DNA of 64,000 nucleotides, from NCBI RefSeq assembly GCF_021654775.1, contig NZ_AP025343.1, forward strand, positions 7,252,153-7,316,152. The letters are read 5' to 3'. The stretch is from Paenibacillus azoreducens (GTDB lineage Bacteria > Bacillota > Bacilli > Paenibacillales > Paenibacillaceae). The notes beneath the pieces are model-generated. The model searched no databases, was not told the origin of the DNA, and saw only the letters and a list, made by a program, of their open reading frames with translations. The position numbers and the translations under genes were made by a program. Shown here piece after piece: positions 43,980 through 54,049 of this stretch (positions are counted from its first letter, which is position 1; every line of letters begins with the position of its first letter).

Positions 43980-44282
43980 ATGCCAAAGGATTTGGATGTA
44001 GCCAAACGTGCCAAAGTCATCGAATGGCTGAAAACCGAAGTGGTTGACCACGTATCAAGGCTGTTTAAGGCATTATGGGAAGGCAGCACGGCCCGGGTGG
44101 GTGACAGTCTCGCTAGTTTGATCATGAGCTCGTACATATTGGCTCGCAGGCTTGGTATGTCGTACAGGGATCTGGATGATCTTTTGATCGATAAATTAAA
44201 GAAACACAAACAGGAAGGCCACCAGCTTGAGGAATGGTATCAGGATATTTCCGCGCTTGAAGAACATATGCGTAAGAGGTGA
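43980..44282 (+). CDS. MazG-like family protein
   Basis: A 100-aa all-helical protein of the MazG-like family (PF12643 type), regularly found before yybS in Paenibacillus and relatives. Helices include VAKRAKVIEWLKTEVVDHVSRLFKALWEG and LIMSSYILARRLGMSYRDLDDLLIDKLKKHK. The canonical MazG metal-binding EExxE...ExxD set is not obvious, so nucleotide pyrophosphohydrolase activity is uncertain. Its stop codon overlaps the region where yybS starts. Nothing in the sequence gives its substrate. Confidence 0.82.
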   Translation: MPKDLDVAKRAKVIEWLKTEVVDHVSRLFKALWEGSTARVGDSLASLIMSSYILARRLGMSYRDLDDLLIDKLKKHKQEGHQLEEWYQDISALEEHMRKR

Positions 44283-44287
44283 AGACA

Positions 44288-45205
44288 TTGAAAATGCGCT
44301 GGACATCAGTGGTATGGAGCGTTGTGTATTTGCTGCTGCTGCTCTCCTTGCTAACTCCTTTATCGATCGTGACGGTCTTTTTTTTGATATTGCCCGCCAC
44401 GATTCTTTTTGCAACTTTGAACGTAAGGAGCTTTCTGCTCCATGTCTTGCCGGTATGGCTTATCGCTTTTATCGTACATCCGGTTTATTTGCTCTTGGCG
44501 ATGTATTTTATGGTTCCCTCGATCGTCATGGGCTGGTCCTACAAAAGAAAAAATTCAGCTCTTCGGACGTTATTGATCGGATCGGGTACGGTTTTGGCCG
44601 AAATGCTGGTTTTGCTATTGATCGGCACGCTGTTTTTACACTTCGATTTATCCGGCTATGTGCATGATATCGTCAAAATGACGATGTCTCCGCTGAAGGA
44701 TGTGGGCGGTAATAATCCGTTGATCAGCGATATGGTCTGGACGCCGGAGAAAATGCAAATCGTCAGCGATATGACGATGCAGATGATTCCGTTTGCGATG
44801 ATTATCAGTTCCTTCATGATGGGGGTTATCACGCATTCGCTGGCGCGTCCGATTATTGAAAGTACGGGTTACCATGTGCCGAAACTGAAACCGGCCCGGG
44901 AATGGATGCTGCCGAAATCCTTGATTTGGTATTATTTGATCGGGGTTGTGATTGAAGTATTCGCCCGCGGTTCCCACAACTCGTTTCTGATCATGATTGC
45001 CGCGAATCTGGTGCCGCTGCTCCATATCTGTTTCATGATTCAGGCCATCGGATTTTTCTACTTTCTGGCATATTCGAAAAAATGGCATCCGGCTATACCG
45101 CTAGTGATTGTGATTCCGATTTTACTGTTTCCGCCGATGAGGATTATCGGAATATTGGATCTGGCATTTCCGCTGCGTCAATATATGACTAAATCAAAAC
45201 GTTAG
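44288..45205 (+). CDS. yybS: DUF2232 family membrane protein YybS
   Basis: A polytopic membrane protein, about 305 aa with seven to eight predicted helices, of the DUF2232/YybS family that sits before gdpP in Bacillales. Hydrophobic segments include VVWSVVYLLLLLSLLTPL, ILPATILFATL, LPVWLIAFIVHPVYLLLAMYF, LIGSGTVLAEMLVLLLIGTLF and LIWYYLIGVVIEVFA. AGAGGTGA (44276-44283) supports a TTG start at 44288 or ATG at 44294; a GTG at 44279 overlaps the Shine-Dalgarno. The family resembles small S-component-like transporters in topology, but its function is unknown. It is in a 12-bp-spaced operon with gdpP. Confidence 0.85.
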   Translation: MKMRWTSVVWSVVYLLLLLSLLTPLSIVTVFFLILPATILFATLNVRSFLLHVLPVWLIAFIVHPVYLLLAMYFMVPSIVMGWSYKRKNSALRTLLIGSGTVLAEMLVLLLIGTLFLHFDLSGYVHDIVKMTMSPLKDVGGNNPLISDMVWTPEKMQIVSDMTMQMIPFAMIISSFMMGVITHSLARPIIESTGYHVPKLKPAREWMLPKSLIWYYLIGVVIEVFARGSHNSFLIMIAANLVPLLHICFMIQAIGFFYFLAYSKKWHPAIPLVIVIPILLFPPMRIIGILDLAFPLRQYMTKSKR

Positions 45206-45216
45206 GGTGGGAAGTC

Positions 45217-47208
45217 ATGCCTAAATTTCTACAACAGCGCTGGCACGGCTATTATACCGTCTGGGCGTTTATGCTGATGCTGCTTTTGGTCATTATTGTG
45301 ACTCGGTACAATTGGCCGCTCGGAATTATAAGCCTCTGCCTTGTTGGAGTGCTTTGCTATCTGTTGCTGAAGGCGGAAATGCGGTACCGGAAAAATCTGC
45401 TGGATTACATTAACGGTTTGTCCTTTCGCGTCAAAAGAGTTGAGGGGGAAGCCATCAGCGCCCTGCCGTTCGGGATCGTTCTCTACGGAGAGGATAAATC
45501 CGTCGAATGGAACAATCGCTACGTTTGCAAAATATTCGGACAAAAGTCGCTCGTCGGCGCTTCGCTGCAGGAGCTTTTTCCGTCGCTGACTCCGCATGTC
45601 AGCGAGAAAAAGGATGCGCACAAAGACGGGCATAAGCAAGTTCAGACGGAAATCAAAATCGGCGAATCTCATTTTCATCTGATGTTGAATACCGACGAAC
45701 GGCTGATATACTTGTATGATATTACCGAGATGGCCGTTTTGCGTGAGAAATACGAAGCGGAGAAGCTGGCCCTCGGAATTATTATGATGGATAATCTCGA
45801 TGAGGCGGCGCAAGGGATGGATGACCAGCAGCGCACCTCCCTGATTGCCAAGGTGACGACCGAAATTACGGAGTGGGCCAGACATTACGATGTCTACCTG
45901 CGGCGGTTGTCTTCGGACCGTTATTTGATGATGCTGAATTATCAATCGCTGCAGGAGCTGGAAAAAAGCAGATTTGTCATCCTGGATGAAGTTCGCGAGA
46001 TGACCGCTGAGCTTAAGGTGCCGATGACGCTGAGCATTGGGCTTGGTTTCGGGCCTGAGAGCATCAGCGAGCTGGGCGAGTTGGCCCAATCATCCCTTGA
46101 TATGGCGCTTGGCCGCGGGGGCGATCAGGCCGCAGTTAAAGCAGGGCAACGCCTGTCCTTCTATGGCGGAAAATCCAATGCCGTCGAGAAGCGGACGAGG
46201 GTGCGGGCGAGAGTAATTGCCCATGCTTTGCGCGATTTGATCCAGGAAAGCGACAAAGTATTTATTATGGGTCACCGGACGCCGGATATGGACGTGATTG
46301 GCGCGTCCATCGGCGTGCTGAAGGCTGCCCAGATCTACAATGTGGAGGCGTATATCGTTCTGCCTGGCACCAACCCGTCCATTGATCGCATGATGGCGCA
46401 GGTGAAAAAAGACGAGCGTCTGATTGAGCGGTTCATTACGCCGGAACAGGCGCTCGCCATGCTGAATCCGCACAGCCTGCTTGTGGTGGTGGACACGCAT
46501 AAGGCCTCCATGACGATGGAGCCGAAGCTGGTGCAAAATGCAAGCCGGATTGTGGTGGTGGACCATCATCGCCGCGGCGAAGAGTTCATCAATGACGCTG
46601 TGCTTGTGTACATGGAGCCGTATGCATCTTCGGCATGTGAGCTGGTTACCGAGCTGCTGCAGTACATCCATGAGAAAATACAGCTTACTCCGATGGAAGC
46701 GACGATGCTGCTCGCCGGCATTACGGTGGATACGAAGCATTTTGCGCTCCATACCGGCTCACGGACATTTGAAGCGGCCGGATTTCTGCGGCGCAGCGGC
46801 GCGGATACGATTTTGATCCAGCGGATGCTGAAAGAGGATCTGCAGGAATATCTGGCAAAGTCAGAAATCATCAAGCATGCTAAAATGGTATTTGATCATA
46901 TCGCTCTTGCCGTGACCGAGCCGGGGACCGTCATCCCGCAGCTGCTGATTGCCCAGGCAGCGGATACGCTGCTCAATATGACGGATGTGATCGCATCCTT
47001 CGTGATCAGCGAACGGCCGGACGGCCTGATTAGCATCAGCGCCCGTTCACTCGGCCGGATGAATGTGCAAGTCGTCATGGAAAGGCTTGGCGGCGGGGGA
47101 CATTTGACGAATGCGGCCGTTCAAATCAAGTGCACGGTAGAAGAAGCCGAGAAGCGGCTGCTTGAAGTTCTTACGCAAATTGAGGAGAAAGAGGGGTTGT
47201 TCGAATGA
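45217..47208 (+). CDS. gdpP: Cyclic-di-AMP phosphodiesterase GdpP
   Basis: Membrane-bound DHH/DHHA1 phosphodiesterase that degrades c-di-AMP, 663 aa. Two N-terminal helices (about 12-55) are followed by a PAS domain (about 80-160) and a degenerate GGDEF domain (about 170-305, lacking the GGDEF motif: GRGGDQAAV). The DHH domain starts [24 protein letters not shown], continues [10 protein letters not shown] and holds the D449-H450-H451 metal site in [16 protein letters not shown]1 ends with [12 protein letters not shown]. All catalytic residues are present. ATGA overlap with rplI. Loss or change of this enzyme alters cell-wall and osmotic stress tolerance in Firmicutes (known for the family). 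Confidence 0.96.
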   Translation: MPKFLQQRWHGYYTVWAFMLMLLLVIIVTRYNWPLGIISLCLVGVLCYLLLKAEMRYRKNLLDYINGLSFRVKRVEGEAISALPFGIVLYGEDKSVEWNNRYVCKIFGQKSLVGASLQELFPSLTPHVSEKKDAHKDGHKQVQTEIKIGESHFHLMLNTDERLIYLYDITEMAVLREKYEAEKLALGIIMMDNLDEAAQGMDDQQRTSLIAKVTTEITEWARHYDVYLRRLSSDRYLMMLNYQSLQELEKSRFVILDEVREMTAELKVPMTLSIGLGFGPESISELGELAQSSLDMALGRGGDQAAVKAGQRLSFYGGKSNAVEKRTRVRARVIAHALRDLIQESDKVFIMGHRTPDMDVIGASIGVLKAAQIYNVEAYIVLPGTNPSIDRMMAQVKKDERLIERFITPEQALAMLNPHSLLVVVDTHKASMTMEPKLVQNASRIVVVDHHRRGEEFINDAVLVYMEPYASSACELVTELLQYIHEKIQLTPMEATMLLAGITVDTKHFALHTGSRTFEAAGFLRRSGADTILIQRMLKEDLQEYLAKSEIIKHAKMVFDHIALAVTEPGTVIPQLLIAQAADTLLNMTDVIASFVISERPDGLISISARSLGRMNVQVVMERLGGGGHLTNAAVQIKCTVEEAEKRLLEVLTQIEEKEGLFE

Positions 47209-47648
47209 AAGTCATTTTTCTGAAAGACGTAAAGGGTCAAGGTAAAAAAGGCCAGGTAAAAGAGGTCTCTGAAGGTTATGCAACGAATTTCCTGCTGCCG
47301 CGGGGTCTGGTCCGTCCGGCTACAGATGGGAATATGAAGACGCTGGAAAATCAAAATGCGGCGGAACAACGCCGTAAGGAGCAGGAAAAAGAAGAAGCGC
47401 AGCAGCTTGGCAAAAAGCTGGAAGAAATGACGGTTCAGCTGAAAGCCAAAGCCGGTGAAGGCGGACGGTTGTTCGGCGCCATTACCAGCAAGCAGATTGC
47501 GGAAGCCCTGGCCGAACACAATGTGAAAATCGACAAACGCAAAATCGAATTGGAAGAACCTATCCGCCACCTGGGCGTTACCCAGATAACGGTGAAGCTG
47601 CATCCGGAAGTAAAAGCAACGCTTAAGGTTCAGGTTACGGAGGAATAG
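47205..47648 (+). CDS. rplI: 50S ribosomal protein L9
   Basis: L9 binds 23S rRNA at the base of the L1 stalk. The protein is 147 aa. The N-terminal rRNA-binding domain ([34 protein letters not shown]) is followed by the long central helix (about 40-75) and the C-terminal domain with [17 protein letters not shown] and [16 protein letters not shown]. It is full length. Its start overlaps the gdpP stop by four bases, and dnaB follows one base after its stop. Confidence 0.97.
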   Translation: MKVIFLKDVKGQGKKGQVKEVSEGYATNFLLPRGLVRPATDGNMKTLENQNAAEQRRKEQEKEEAQQLGKKLEEMTVQLKAKAGEGGRLFGAITSKQIAEALAEHNVKIDKRKIELEEPIRHLGVTQITVKLHPEVKATLKVQVTEE

Positions 47649-47649
47649 G

Positions 47650-49011
47650 ATGGGCGGAGAGCTCTTTTTCGATCGGATTCCCCCGCAGAATTTGGAAGCG
47701 GAGCAGGCGGTTTTAGGGGCCATTCTGCTGCAAAGCGAAGCGATGATTACCGCGATGGAGCGGGTGCAGCCGGAGGATTTCTATGACGCGTCGCATCAGC
47801 TGATCTATGAAGCGATGATCCAGCTCGGAGAAGAGAATCAGCCAGTCGATCTGGTTACCCTGACTTCACGGCTGCAGGATAAAGGCCAGCTGGAGGATGT
47901 GGGCGGAGTCAGCTATCTGGCGAAGCTGGCTCACGCCGTGCCTACCGCGGCCAATGTGGAATATTACGCCCAGATTATCGAAGAGAAGTCGATGCTGCGG
48001 CGTTTGATCCGCACAGCTACTCAAATCGTCAGCGAAGGTTACAGCGGCGGCGAAGATGTGGCCGGCATGCTCAGCGACGCGGAACGCCGGATTCTGGAGA
48101 TCTCCAACCGGCGCACAGGCAGCGGCTTCATAGCCATCCGCGATGTGCTGATGGAAGTGTTCGATCGGGTGGAAGTGCTGCACCAGCAAAGCGGAAACAC
48201 AACCGGTATACCAACGGGGTTTGTGGATCTGGACAAGATGACGAACGGTTTCCAGCGTTCGGACTTGATCATCGTGGCTGCACGGCCTTCCGTAGGTAAA
48301 ACGGCGTTTGCCCTCAACATTGCGCAAAATGTCGCTGTTCGGGCCAATGAGACCGTAGCGATATTCAGTCTGGAGATGTCCGCACCGCAGCTCGTAAACC
48401 GTATGATTTGCGCTGAAGCGAATCTGGATGCGAATCTGATGCGGACAGGGGATTTTAAGACAGATGAAGATTGGGCCAAGCTGACGATGGGAATCGCCTC
48501 GCTGGCAGAAGCCGAAATTTACATTGACGATACCCCCGGGATAACTGTAGCGGATATTCGTTCCAAGTGCCGCCGGTTGAAAAAGGAAAAAGGTCTCGGC
48601 ATGATCGTGATCGATTACCTGCAGCTGATCCAGGGACGTGGAAAGGCCGGGGAGAACCGGCAGCAGGAGGTATCCGAAATTTCGCGTACGTTGAAGCAAA
48701 TTGCCCGTGAGCTGATGGTTCCGGTTATCGCGCTGTCCCAGCTGAGCCGGGGTGTCGAGCAGCGTCAAGATAAACGGCCGATGATGTCCGACCTTCGGGA
48801 ATCGGGTTCCATCGAGCAGGATGCCGATATCGTAGCCTTCCTTTACCGTGATGATTATTACAATCAAGAAACAGAGAAGAAGAACATTATCGAAATCATT
48901 ATCGCTAAACAGCGTAATGGTCCGGTCGGCACCGTCGAACTGGTCTTCCTTAAAAATTTTAATAAATTCGTCAATTATGAGCGGACGCACTCGGAACCCT
49001 TTGCGATGTGA
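47650..49011 (+). CDS. dnaB: Replicative DNA helicase DnaB (Bacillus DnaC)
   Basis: Hexameric replicative helicase, 453 aa. The N-terminal domain (about 8-110) opens DRIPPQNLEAEQAVLGAILL. The RecA-like motor domain starts near 175 (GIPTGFVDLDKMTNGFQRSDLIIVAARPSVGKTAFALN, Walker A GKT). Walker B is MIVIDYLQLIQG. The arginine-finger region is QLSRGVEQRQDKRPMMSDLRESGSIEQDAD. No intein interrupts it. It has GGAGG directly upstream. It ends the yybS-gdpP-rplI-dnaB operon. Confidence 0.97.
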   Translation: MGGELFFDRIPPQNLEAEQAVLGAILLQSEAMITAMERVQPEDFYDASHQLIYEAMIQLGEENQPVDLVTLTSRLQDKGQLEDVGGVSYLAKLAHAVPTAANVEYYAQIIEEKSMLRRLIRTATQIVSEGYSGGEDVAGMLSDAERRILEISNRRTGSGFIAIRDVLMEVFDRVEVLHQQSGNTTGIPTGFVDLDKMTNGFQRSDLIIVAARPSVGKTAFALNIAQNVAVRANETVAIFSLEMSAPQLVNRMICAEANLDANLMRTGDFKTDEDWAKLTMGIASLAEAEIYIDDTPGITVADIRSKCRRLKKEKGLGMIVIDYLQLIQGRGKAGENRQQEVSEISRTLKQIARELMVPVIALSQLSRGVEQRQDKRPMMSDLRESGSIEQDADIVAFLYRDDYYNQETEKKNIIEIIIAKQRNGPVGTVELVFLKNFNKFVNYERTHSEPFAM

Positions 49012-49070
49012 TCATGGCAATTGGAAAAACGCAGCAGAAAGCCGCCGCAAAAAATTGAATATTCACTTCT

Positions 49071-49114
49071 ATTTCCGAACAATTGCACATACGATGTTGC
49101 GATTGTTCGTTTTT
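49071..49114. promoter_or_regulatory. Paired PurBoxes: PurR operator of purA
   Basis: ATTTCCGAACAAT (49071-49083) fits the PurBox consensus AWWWCCGAACWWT at every position. The reverse strand of 49102-49114 reads AAAAACGAACAAT, one mismatch. The two boxes face each other with 18 bp between them, close to the 16-17 bp spacing in Bacillus pur operators, and lie just upstream of the purA -35. The same bases could form a hairpin with a T-run, so the site may also end dnaB transcripts. Confidence 0.75.
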
Positions 49115-49117
49115 TAT

Positions 49118-49146
49118 TTGACTTTAAAAATAGAGACTGTTACACT
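49118..49146 (+). promoter_or_regulatory. Promoter of purA
   Basis: TTGACT (49118-49123), 17-bp spacer, TACACT (49141-49146), directly after the PurBox pair. It implies a leader of about 170 nt. Confidence 0.6.
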
Positions 49147-49303
49147 GATAATGCTGCTTTGGGAATCAACCTCATAATGGATTTTTAACAGCAAGCGGCA
49201 TTATGAAATTGATTATTAGTGCAGTTAGACTGCTTAAGCAGATGCATAGAGTTTTGGCTTTTCGCACAAAATTCAATGGAATTATTAAAATGAGGTGTTG
49301 TAA

Positions 49304-50608
<1,305 letters not shown>

Positions 50609-50670
50609 TTGGCTTGCGCTATTTCGTTAACCTATTGAGTCCCCTATTTATCTTAATAGAAGTACTTATT

Positions 50671-50709
50671 GCCCATTCGCCGGGAAATTCCCGGTGGATG
50701 GGCTTTTTT
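50671..50709 (+). terminator. Terminator of purA
   Basis: GCCCATTCGCCGGGA (50671-50685) pairs with TCCCGGTGGATGGGC (50689-50703) except at two positions, followed by TTTTTT. Confidence 0.88.
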
Positions 50710-50846
50710 AGATTATAAGTTTTTTGGGATCCCCGCAAAGTATCCGGAATAAGCATCGAAGCATAGGCTCCACTCCGTACTTTTGCTCCGCAAAAGCGCC
50801 CCTCTTTGAGAGGCGCCCTTACTTCTTTCCGATACTCTTTGCGGGG
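50710..50846. repeat. Terminator-associated repeat, full copy with best-matched ends
   Basis: It begins AGATTATAAG at the purA terminator. CCCCGCAAAGTATCCGGAA (50731-50749) is nearly the reverse complement of the right end TTCCGATACTCTTTGCGGGG (50827-50846). The centre has CTTTTGCTCCGCAAAAG and GCGCCCCTCTTTGAGAGGCGC stem-loops. Same family as 13131, 41634 and 43727. The remaining 50847-51014 shows only the next gene's AAGGAGGAGGGG. Confidence 0.88.
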
Positions 50847-51014
50847 TTATTTTTCGCGGTCAGGGGATTAAAAGCAGCATAAATTCGTCAATACTTCAAA
50901 TAGATAGAGGATACCTGCATAAAGGCATTCCGCAAAATCCGAAAATAGAATTTTTCTCGGAAGATCTATATCAGCAATCATCCAGCATGGTTGGCATAAA
51001 GGAGGAGGGGCGGC

Positions 51015-51878
51015 ATGAGAATAGCGCAGTGGCTGATCAAAATCGTACTGACCGTAGTCTTGATCAGCGGTTTGACGATATTAACGACCGGGGCCATAGT
51101 AAACAGTTACGTACAATCGCTGCTCGCGAGCTTTAATATAACGCTTGAAGGGCAGTCTTTTGGTTTGGGGAGCATGATGAAAGGGATATTCGGTCAAGGT
51201 GGGGAGGGCAAGGCATCCGATAGCAAGGAACCTGTCAAATTGGCGGAACCGGATGATGGGAAGAAAGCATCGGACCCAAGTAATGACGAGAGGAAGGCAC
51301 CGGACCCAAGCAATGACGGGAAAAAAGCATCGGAATCAGGCGGGCATGAATCATTAAACGGAAGTGCTTCGGGTTCATCGGGCAGCGGTACGGCAGATCA
51401 TGGAGAAATCAACCCGGAAGACGGCAGCAAGGGCGGCGACAGCACAGACAGCAATACCAGCACAAACAACAATACAGGCACAGAAGGCAATACCAACACA
51501 AACGGGAATAATAGCTCAAACGGAAATACCAGCACAGGCGGGGGAACGGTCGACGATGAAGCTCCTGATCAATCGATACCGATTATGGGTCAAGGAATGA
51601 CGGAGGACCCCTCGGCGGGAAAAGAACAGGCACAGGATGGGGAAGCGGCAGCCAAACCGGATGATACGGTGCAGAAAAAGCAGGAAATTACGAGCAGCGA
51701 AAAAGAGCAGGTTTTCGGTATTTTGATGACCAAACTGCCTCCGTCCGAAATGCAAAAAATCGCCGACGCAATGGGACATGAACTAACGGATGAAGAGTTA
51801 AAATCGATCGAGCAATCCATAGCCGCGTATTTGAGTCCCGAGGAATATCAAGCTCTGAAGCAAATTTTGAAGAAGTAA
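51015..51878 (+). CDS. Membrane-anchored low-complexity protein, function unknown
   Basis: A 287-aa protein I do not recognise. Residues 7-35 form a transmembrane helix or uncleaved signal. Residues about 65-215 are low complexity: first three imperfect 11-12-residue repeats (KKASDPSND, RKAPDPSND, KKASESGG), then a Ser/Gly stretch, then an Asn/Thr/Gly-rich tract (SNTSTNNNTGTEG, GNNSSNGNTSTGG). The C-terminal 65 residues are a compact helical domain (EKEQVFGILMTKLPPSEMQKIADAM, LSPEEYQALKQILKK) that looks conserved. The disordered linker suggests the C-terminal domain is held away from the membrane, outside the cell if the N-terminus is a signal anchor. A strong AAGGAGGAGGGG supports translation. 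It lies upstream of the cell-wall endopeptidase and WalRK genes. Confidence 0.75.
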   Translation: MRIAQWLIKIVLTVVLISGLTILTTGAIVNSYVQSLLASFNITLEGQSFGLGSMMKGIFGQGGEGKASDSKEPVKLAEPDDGKKASDPSNDERKAPDPSNDGKKASESGGHESLNGSASGSSGSGTADHGEINPEDGSKGGDSTDSNTSTNNNTGTEGNTNTNGNNSSNGNTSTGGGTVDDEAPDQSIPIMGQGMTEDPSAGKEQAQDGEAAAKPDDTVQKKQEITSSEKEQVFGILMTKLPPSEMQKIADAMGHELTDEELKSIEQSIAAYLSPEEYQALKQILKK

Positions 51879-51927
51879 AGCGTACGTTAATTTTTGCGAA
51901 TAAATGGATTTAGAAATTTTATGCGAT

Positions 51928-52120
51928 GAGGCTAACGAAACTAGGGAGCGTTATAACTGCAAAAAACGTGCCGATATAAATTTAGCGAAACTACAGATCG
52001 TTATTTGGACGAAATATGGCTGAATGAGCCTATATTGATCCGAATAGCGTTTCCTGGTTTCGTTAGAAGTTCTGGAGTCACATTTTTGCCCAAATAGCGA
52101 TTGTGTGTTTCGTTAGCCTC
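51928..52120. repeat. Palindromic four-module element with 50-bp period (type I)
   Basis: A 193-bp non-coding element with perfect 14-bp inverted ends: GAGGCTAACGAAAC (51928-51941) and GTTTCGTTAGCCTC (52107-52120). It contains four copies of a 23-bp module (consensus ATARCG...GTTTCGYTAR), two reversed (51932-51954, 51982-52004) and two forward (52044-52066, 52094-52116). Each pair is spaced exactly 50 bp start to start. The whole can fold on itself. Confidence 0.8.
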
Positions 52121-52126
52121 AGTCTG

Positions 52127-52152
52127 AAGCCCGCTATTCAAGCGGGTTTTTT
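52127..52152 (+). terminator. Terminator after the low-complexity protein gene and element
   Basis: GCCCGCT-ATTCA-AGCGGG(T), followed by TTTTT, seven bases after the palindromic element. Confidence 0.85.
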
Positions 52153-52294
52153 GCTAATTTCGCAAAGTTGAATTGTTAGCTGACCTTATGTTAAAGTAGA
52201 CGAGAATGTAAAAAGGTATCAAAATTTTAACCTTTTTGTCTATGAGTATGTAAAATCAATAGACAAGACTCGGTAAAACATAAGGGAGAGTATT

Positions 52295-53842
52295 ATGAAA
52301 GGTTTTATGGGTTTTCGCCAGAAGGAAGAGACGAAGTCCAAGGACATCGAGGCGGCCTCCGGGCATGAAGAACATGAAAGCATAAGAGCTTTTTCCTTGA
52401 AAAATATAAAAGGGCTGAAACGGATTTCTGCACGGAAATGGATTGCGGGTACAGTCTCGGCAGCTGCGGTCGTCACCATTCTGGTATTGGCGGGCAATCA
52501 ATATGTTGATGCCAAGACCGTGCCTTATTATCATGTCTATGTACATGGCAAAGAGATTGGTACGATTGACGACCCTGCGCGGCTCGAACATTTATATGAG
52601 CAAAAAAAGCAGGAATATCAAAAAAAGTATCCGGATGTCGTGATGGGCCTACATACGAAGGGGATCACCACGAAATTGGATAAGGCTTACCAGGCGGAGC
52701 CCAAGACACAGCAAACGCTCGATAAAATTGGCGGCATGCTGAAAGCATATGCGGAGGGTGTAGAACTAAAGGTCGACGGCGAAACGGTAGGGATCGTTAA
52801 GGATCAAGCAACGGTGGACGCCGCGCTTGCGAAAGTGAAGCAGCGTTACGCGCCGCAAATGGCAGCCGCACCTGGAACAAACCAAGCAAATGTTAAGAAA
52901 TTGGCAGCCGGCGGTACGGCGAAACCACAAAATATCGGTAAAGATCCGGTGGTGAAATCGGTACGCATTGAGGAGAAAGTCACTTCGGCGCCGACTCATA
53001 CCGATCCGAATAAAGTGCTAACCGCGGATGAGGCAGCCAAACTGCTGCTTACCGGCAAAGATGCGCCGCTCGAGTACACCGTAGAAGAAGGCGATACGAT
53101 CAGCTCTATTGCCAGCCAGTTCCATCTGAGCCAAAAAGAGATTTTTGCGAACAATCCTCAGGTGAAGGAAAAATATATGCAAATCGGCGACCAATTGCAG
53201 CTGACGGTACCGAAGCCGCCTCTGACGGTAACGACGGTGGAGAAAGTGTCCGAGCAGGTGGCAACGGCGCCGGATATCGAAATCCGCAAGTCGAAGGATC
53301 TGCCGGCAGGTAAAAGCAAGGTTGTCCGTCCCGGGCAGGAAGGCCTGAAGGTCATGAGTTATGTCGTGACGAAGCAAAACGGCAAGGTCGTGGATGAACA
53401 ATGGGTAGGCCAGACGGTTGTGAAACCTTCGTTGACCGAAGTGGTACTGCAAGGGACCCAAGTTCCCGGCAGAGGCACAGGCCGGTTTGCCTGGCCGGTC
53501 AGCGGCGCCACTATTTCCAGCTCTTACGGTTCAAGATGGGGCCGGGCGCACAAAGGCATTGACATCGTAGGCAGCCGGACGATCAAAGCCGCCGATGACG
53601 GTGTCGTTACGTTTACCGGACGGATCAACGGTTATGGCAATGCTATCATTATCAACCATGGCAACGGCTATGAAACGCTGTATGGCCATTTGAGAAGCAT
53701 TTCAACCCATACGGGAGCACATGTGAATCAGGGGACTCCGATTGGCGTGATGGGAAGTACCGGACGTTCAACCGGAACACATCTCCATTTTGAAATCCAT
53801 AAATCGGGTTCCGCTCAAAACCCGATGAAATATTTGAATTAA
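52295..53842 (+). CDS. M23 family peptidoglycan endopeptidase with LysM and G5 domains
   Basis: Membrane-anchored cell-wall hydrolase, 515 aa. The N-terminal cytoplasmic tail (1-48) is followed by one helix (about 49-68). An uncharacterised extracellular region precedes a LysM domain (about 258-305, YTVEEGDTISSIASQFHLSQKEIFANNP) and a G5 domain (about 308-385). The M23 LytM domain (about 400-515) has zinc ligands in HKGIDI and HLHFE. It should cut peptide cross-links. AGGGAGAG lies 8 bases before the ATG. It sits just upstream of walRK, whose regulon is typically cell-wall hydrolases; a clear WalR box (TGTWAH-N5-TGTWAH) was not found in its upstream region. Upstream 52210-52237 forms a weak AAAAAGGT/ACCTTTTT hairpin. 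Confidence 0.94.
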   Translation: MKGFMGFRQKEETKSKDIEAASGHEEHESIRAFSLKNIKGLKRISARKWIAGTVSAAAVVTILVLAGNQYVDAKTVPYYHVYVHGKEIGTIDDPARLEHLYEQKKQEYQKKYPDVVMGLHTKGITTKLDKAYQAEPKTQQTLDKIGGMLKAYAEGVELKVDGETVGIVKDQATVDAALAKVKQRYAPQMAAAPGTNQANVKKLAAGGTAKPQNIGKDPVVKSVRIEEKVTSAPTHTDPNKVLTADEAAKLLLTGKDAPLEYTVEEGDTISSIASQFHLSQKEIFANNPQVKEKYMQIGDQLQLTVPKPPLTVTTVEKVSEQVATAPDIEIRKSKDLPAGKSKVVRPGQEGLKVMSYVVTKQNGKVVDEQWVGQTVVKPSLTEVVLQGTQVPGRGTGRFAWPVSGATISSSYGSRWGRAHKGIDIVGSRTIKAADDGVVTFTGRINGYGNAIIINHGNGYETLYGHLRSISTHTGAHVNQGTPIGVMGSTGRSTGTHLHFEIHKSGSAQNPMKYLN

Positions 53843-53913
53843 TCGCTAATCCGTTTAAGATTCAGCACTTATGACGTCACATTTATAGATTCTCCTATAG
53901 CGAATATATGATC

Positions 53914-53948
53914 GGCACGGCTTTCTCTGAAGGCGGTGCCCTTTTTTT
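53914..53948 (+). terminator. Terminator after the M23 gene
   Basis: GGCAC-GC (53914-53921) pairs with GC-GTGCC (53933-53940) with one mismatch, followed by CTTTTTTT. Confidence 0.85.
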
Positions 53949-54049
53949 GCATCAACATGTGGTCGGCCGGGAATGGATGAGACGAGAAGCCAGGTATGGT
54001 AAAATGAAAAAAAGAATGTACGAGTTTCAGATGAACGGGGTGAATATTG

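Noticed and set aside
49076..49115. Intrinsic terminator after dnaB
   Set aside because: The hairpin and T-run are real, but both arms match PurBox sequences at the right spacing before the purA promoter, so I annotate it primarily as a PurR operator.
51928..52120. CRISPR-like array
   Set aside because: Repeated modules with regular 27-bp spacers recall a CRISPR, but there are only four, two in each orientation, and no cas genes are nearby.
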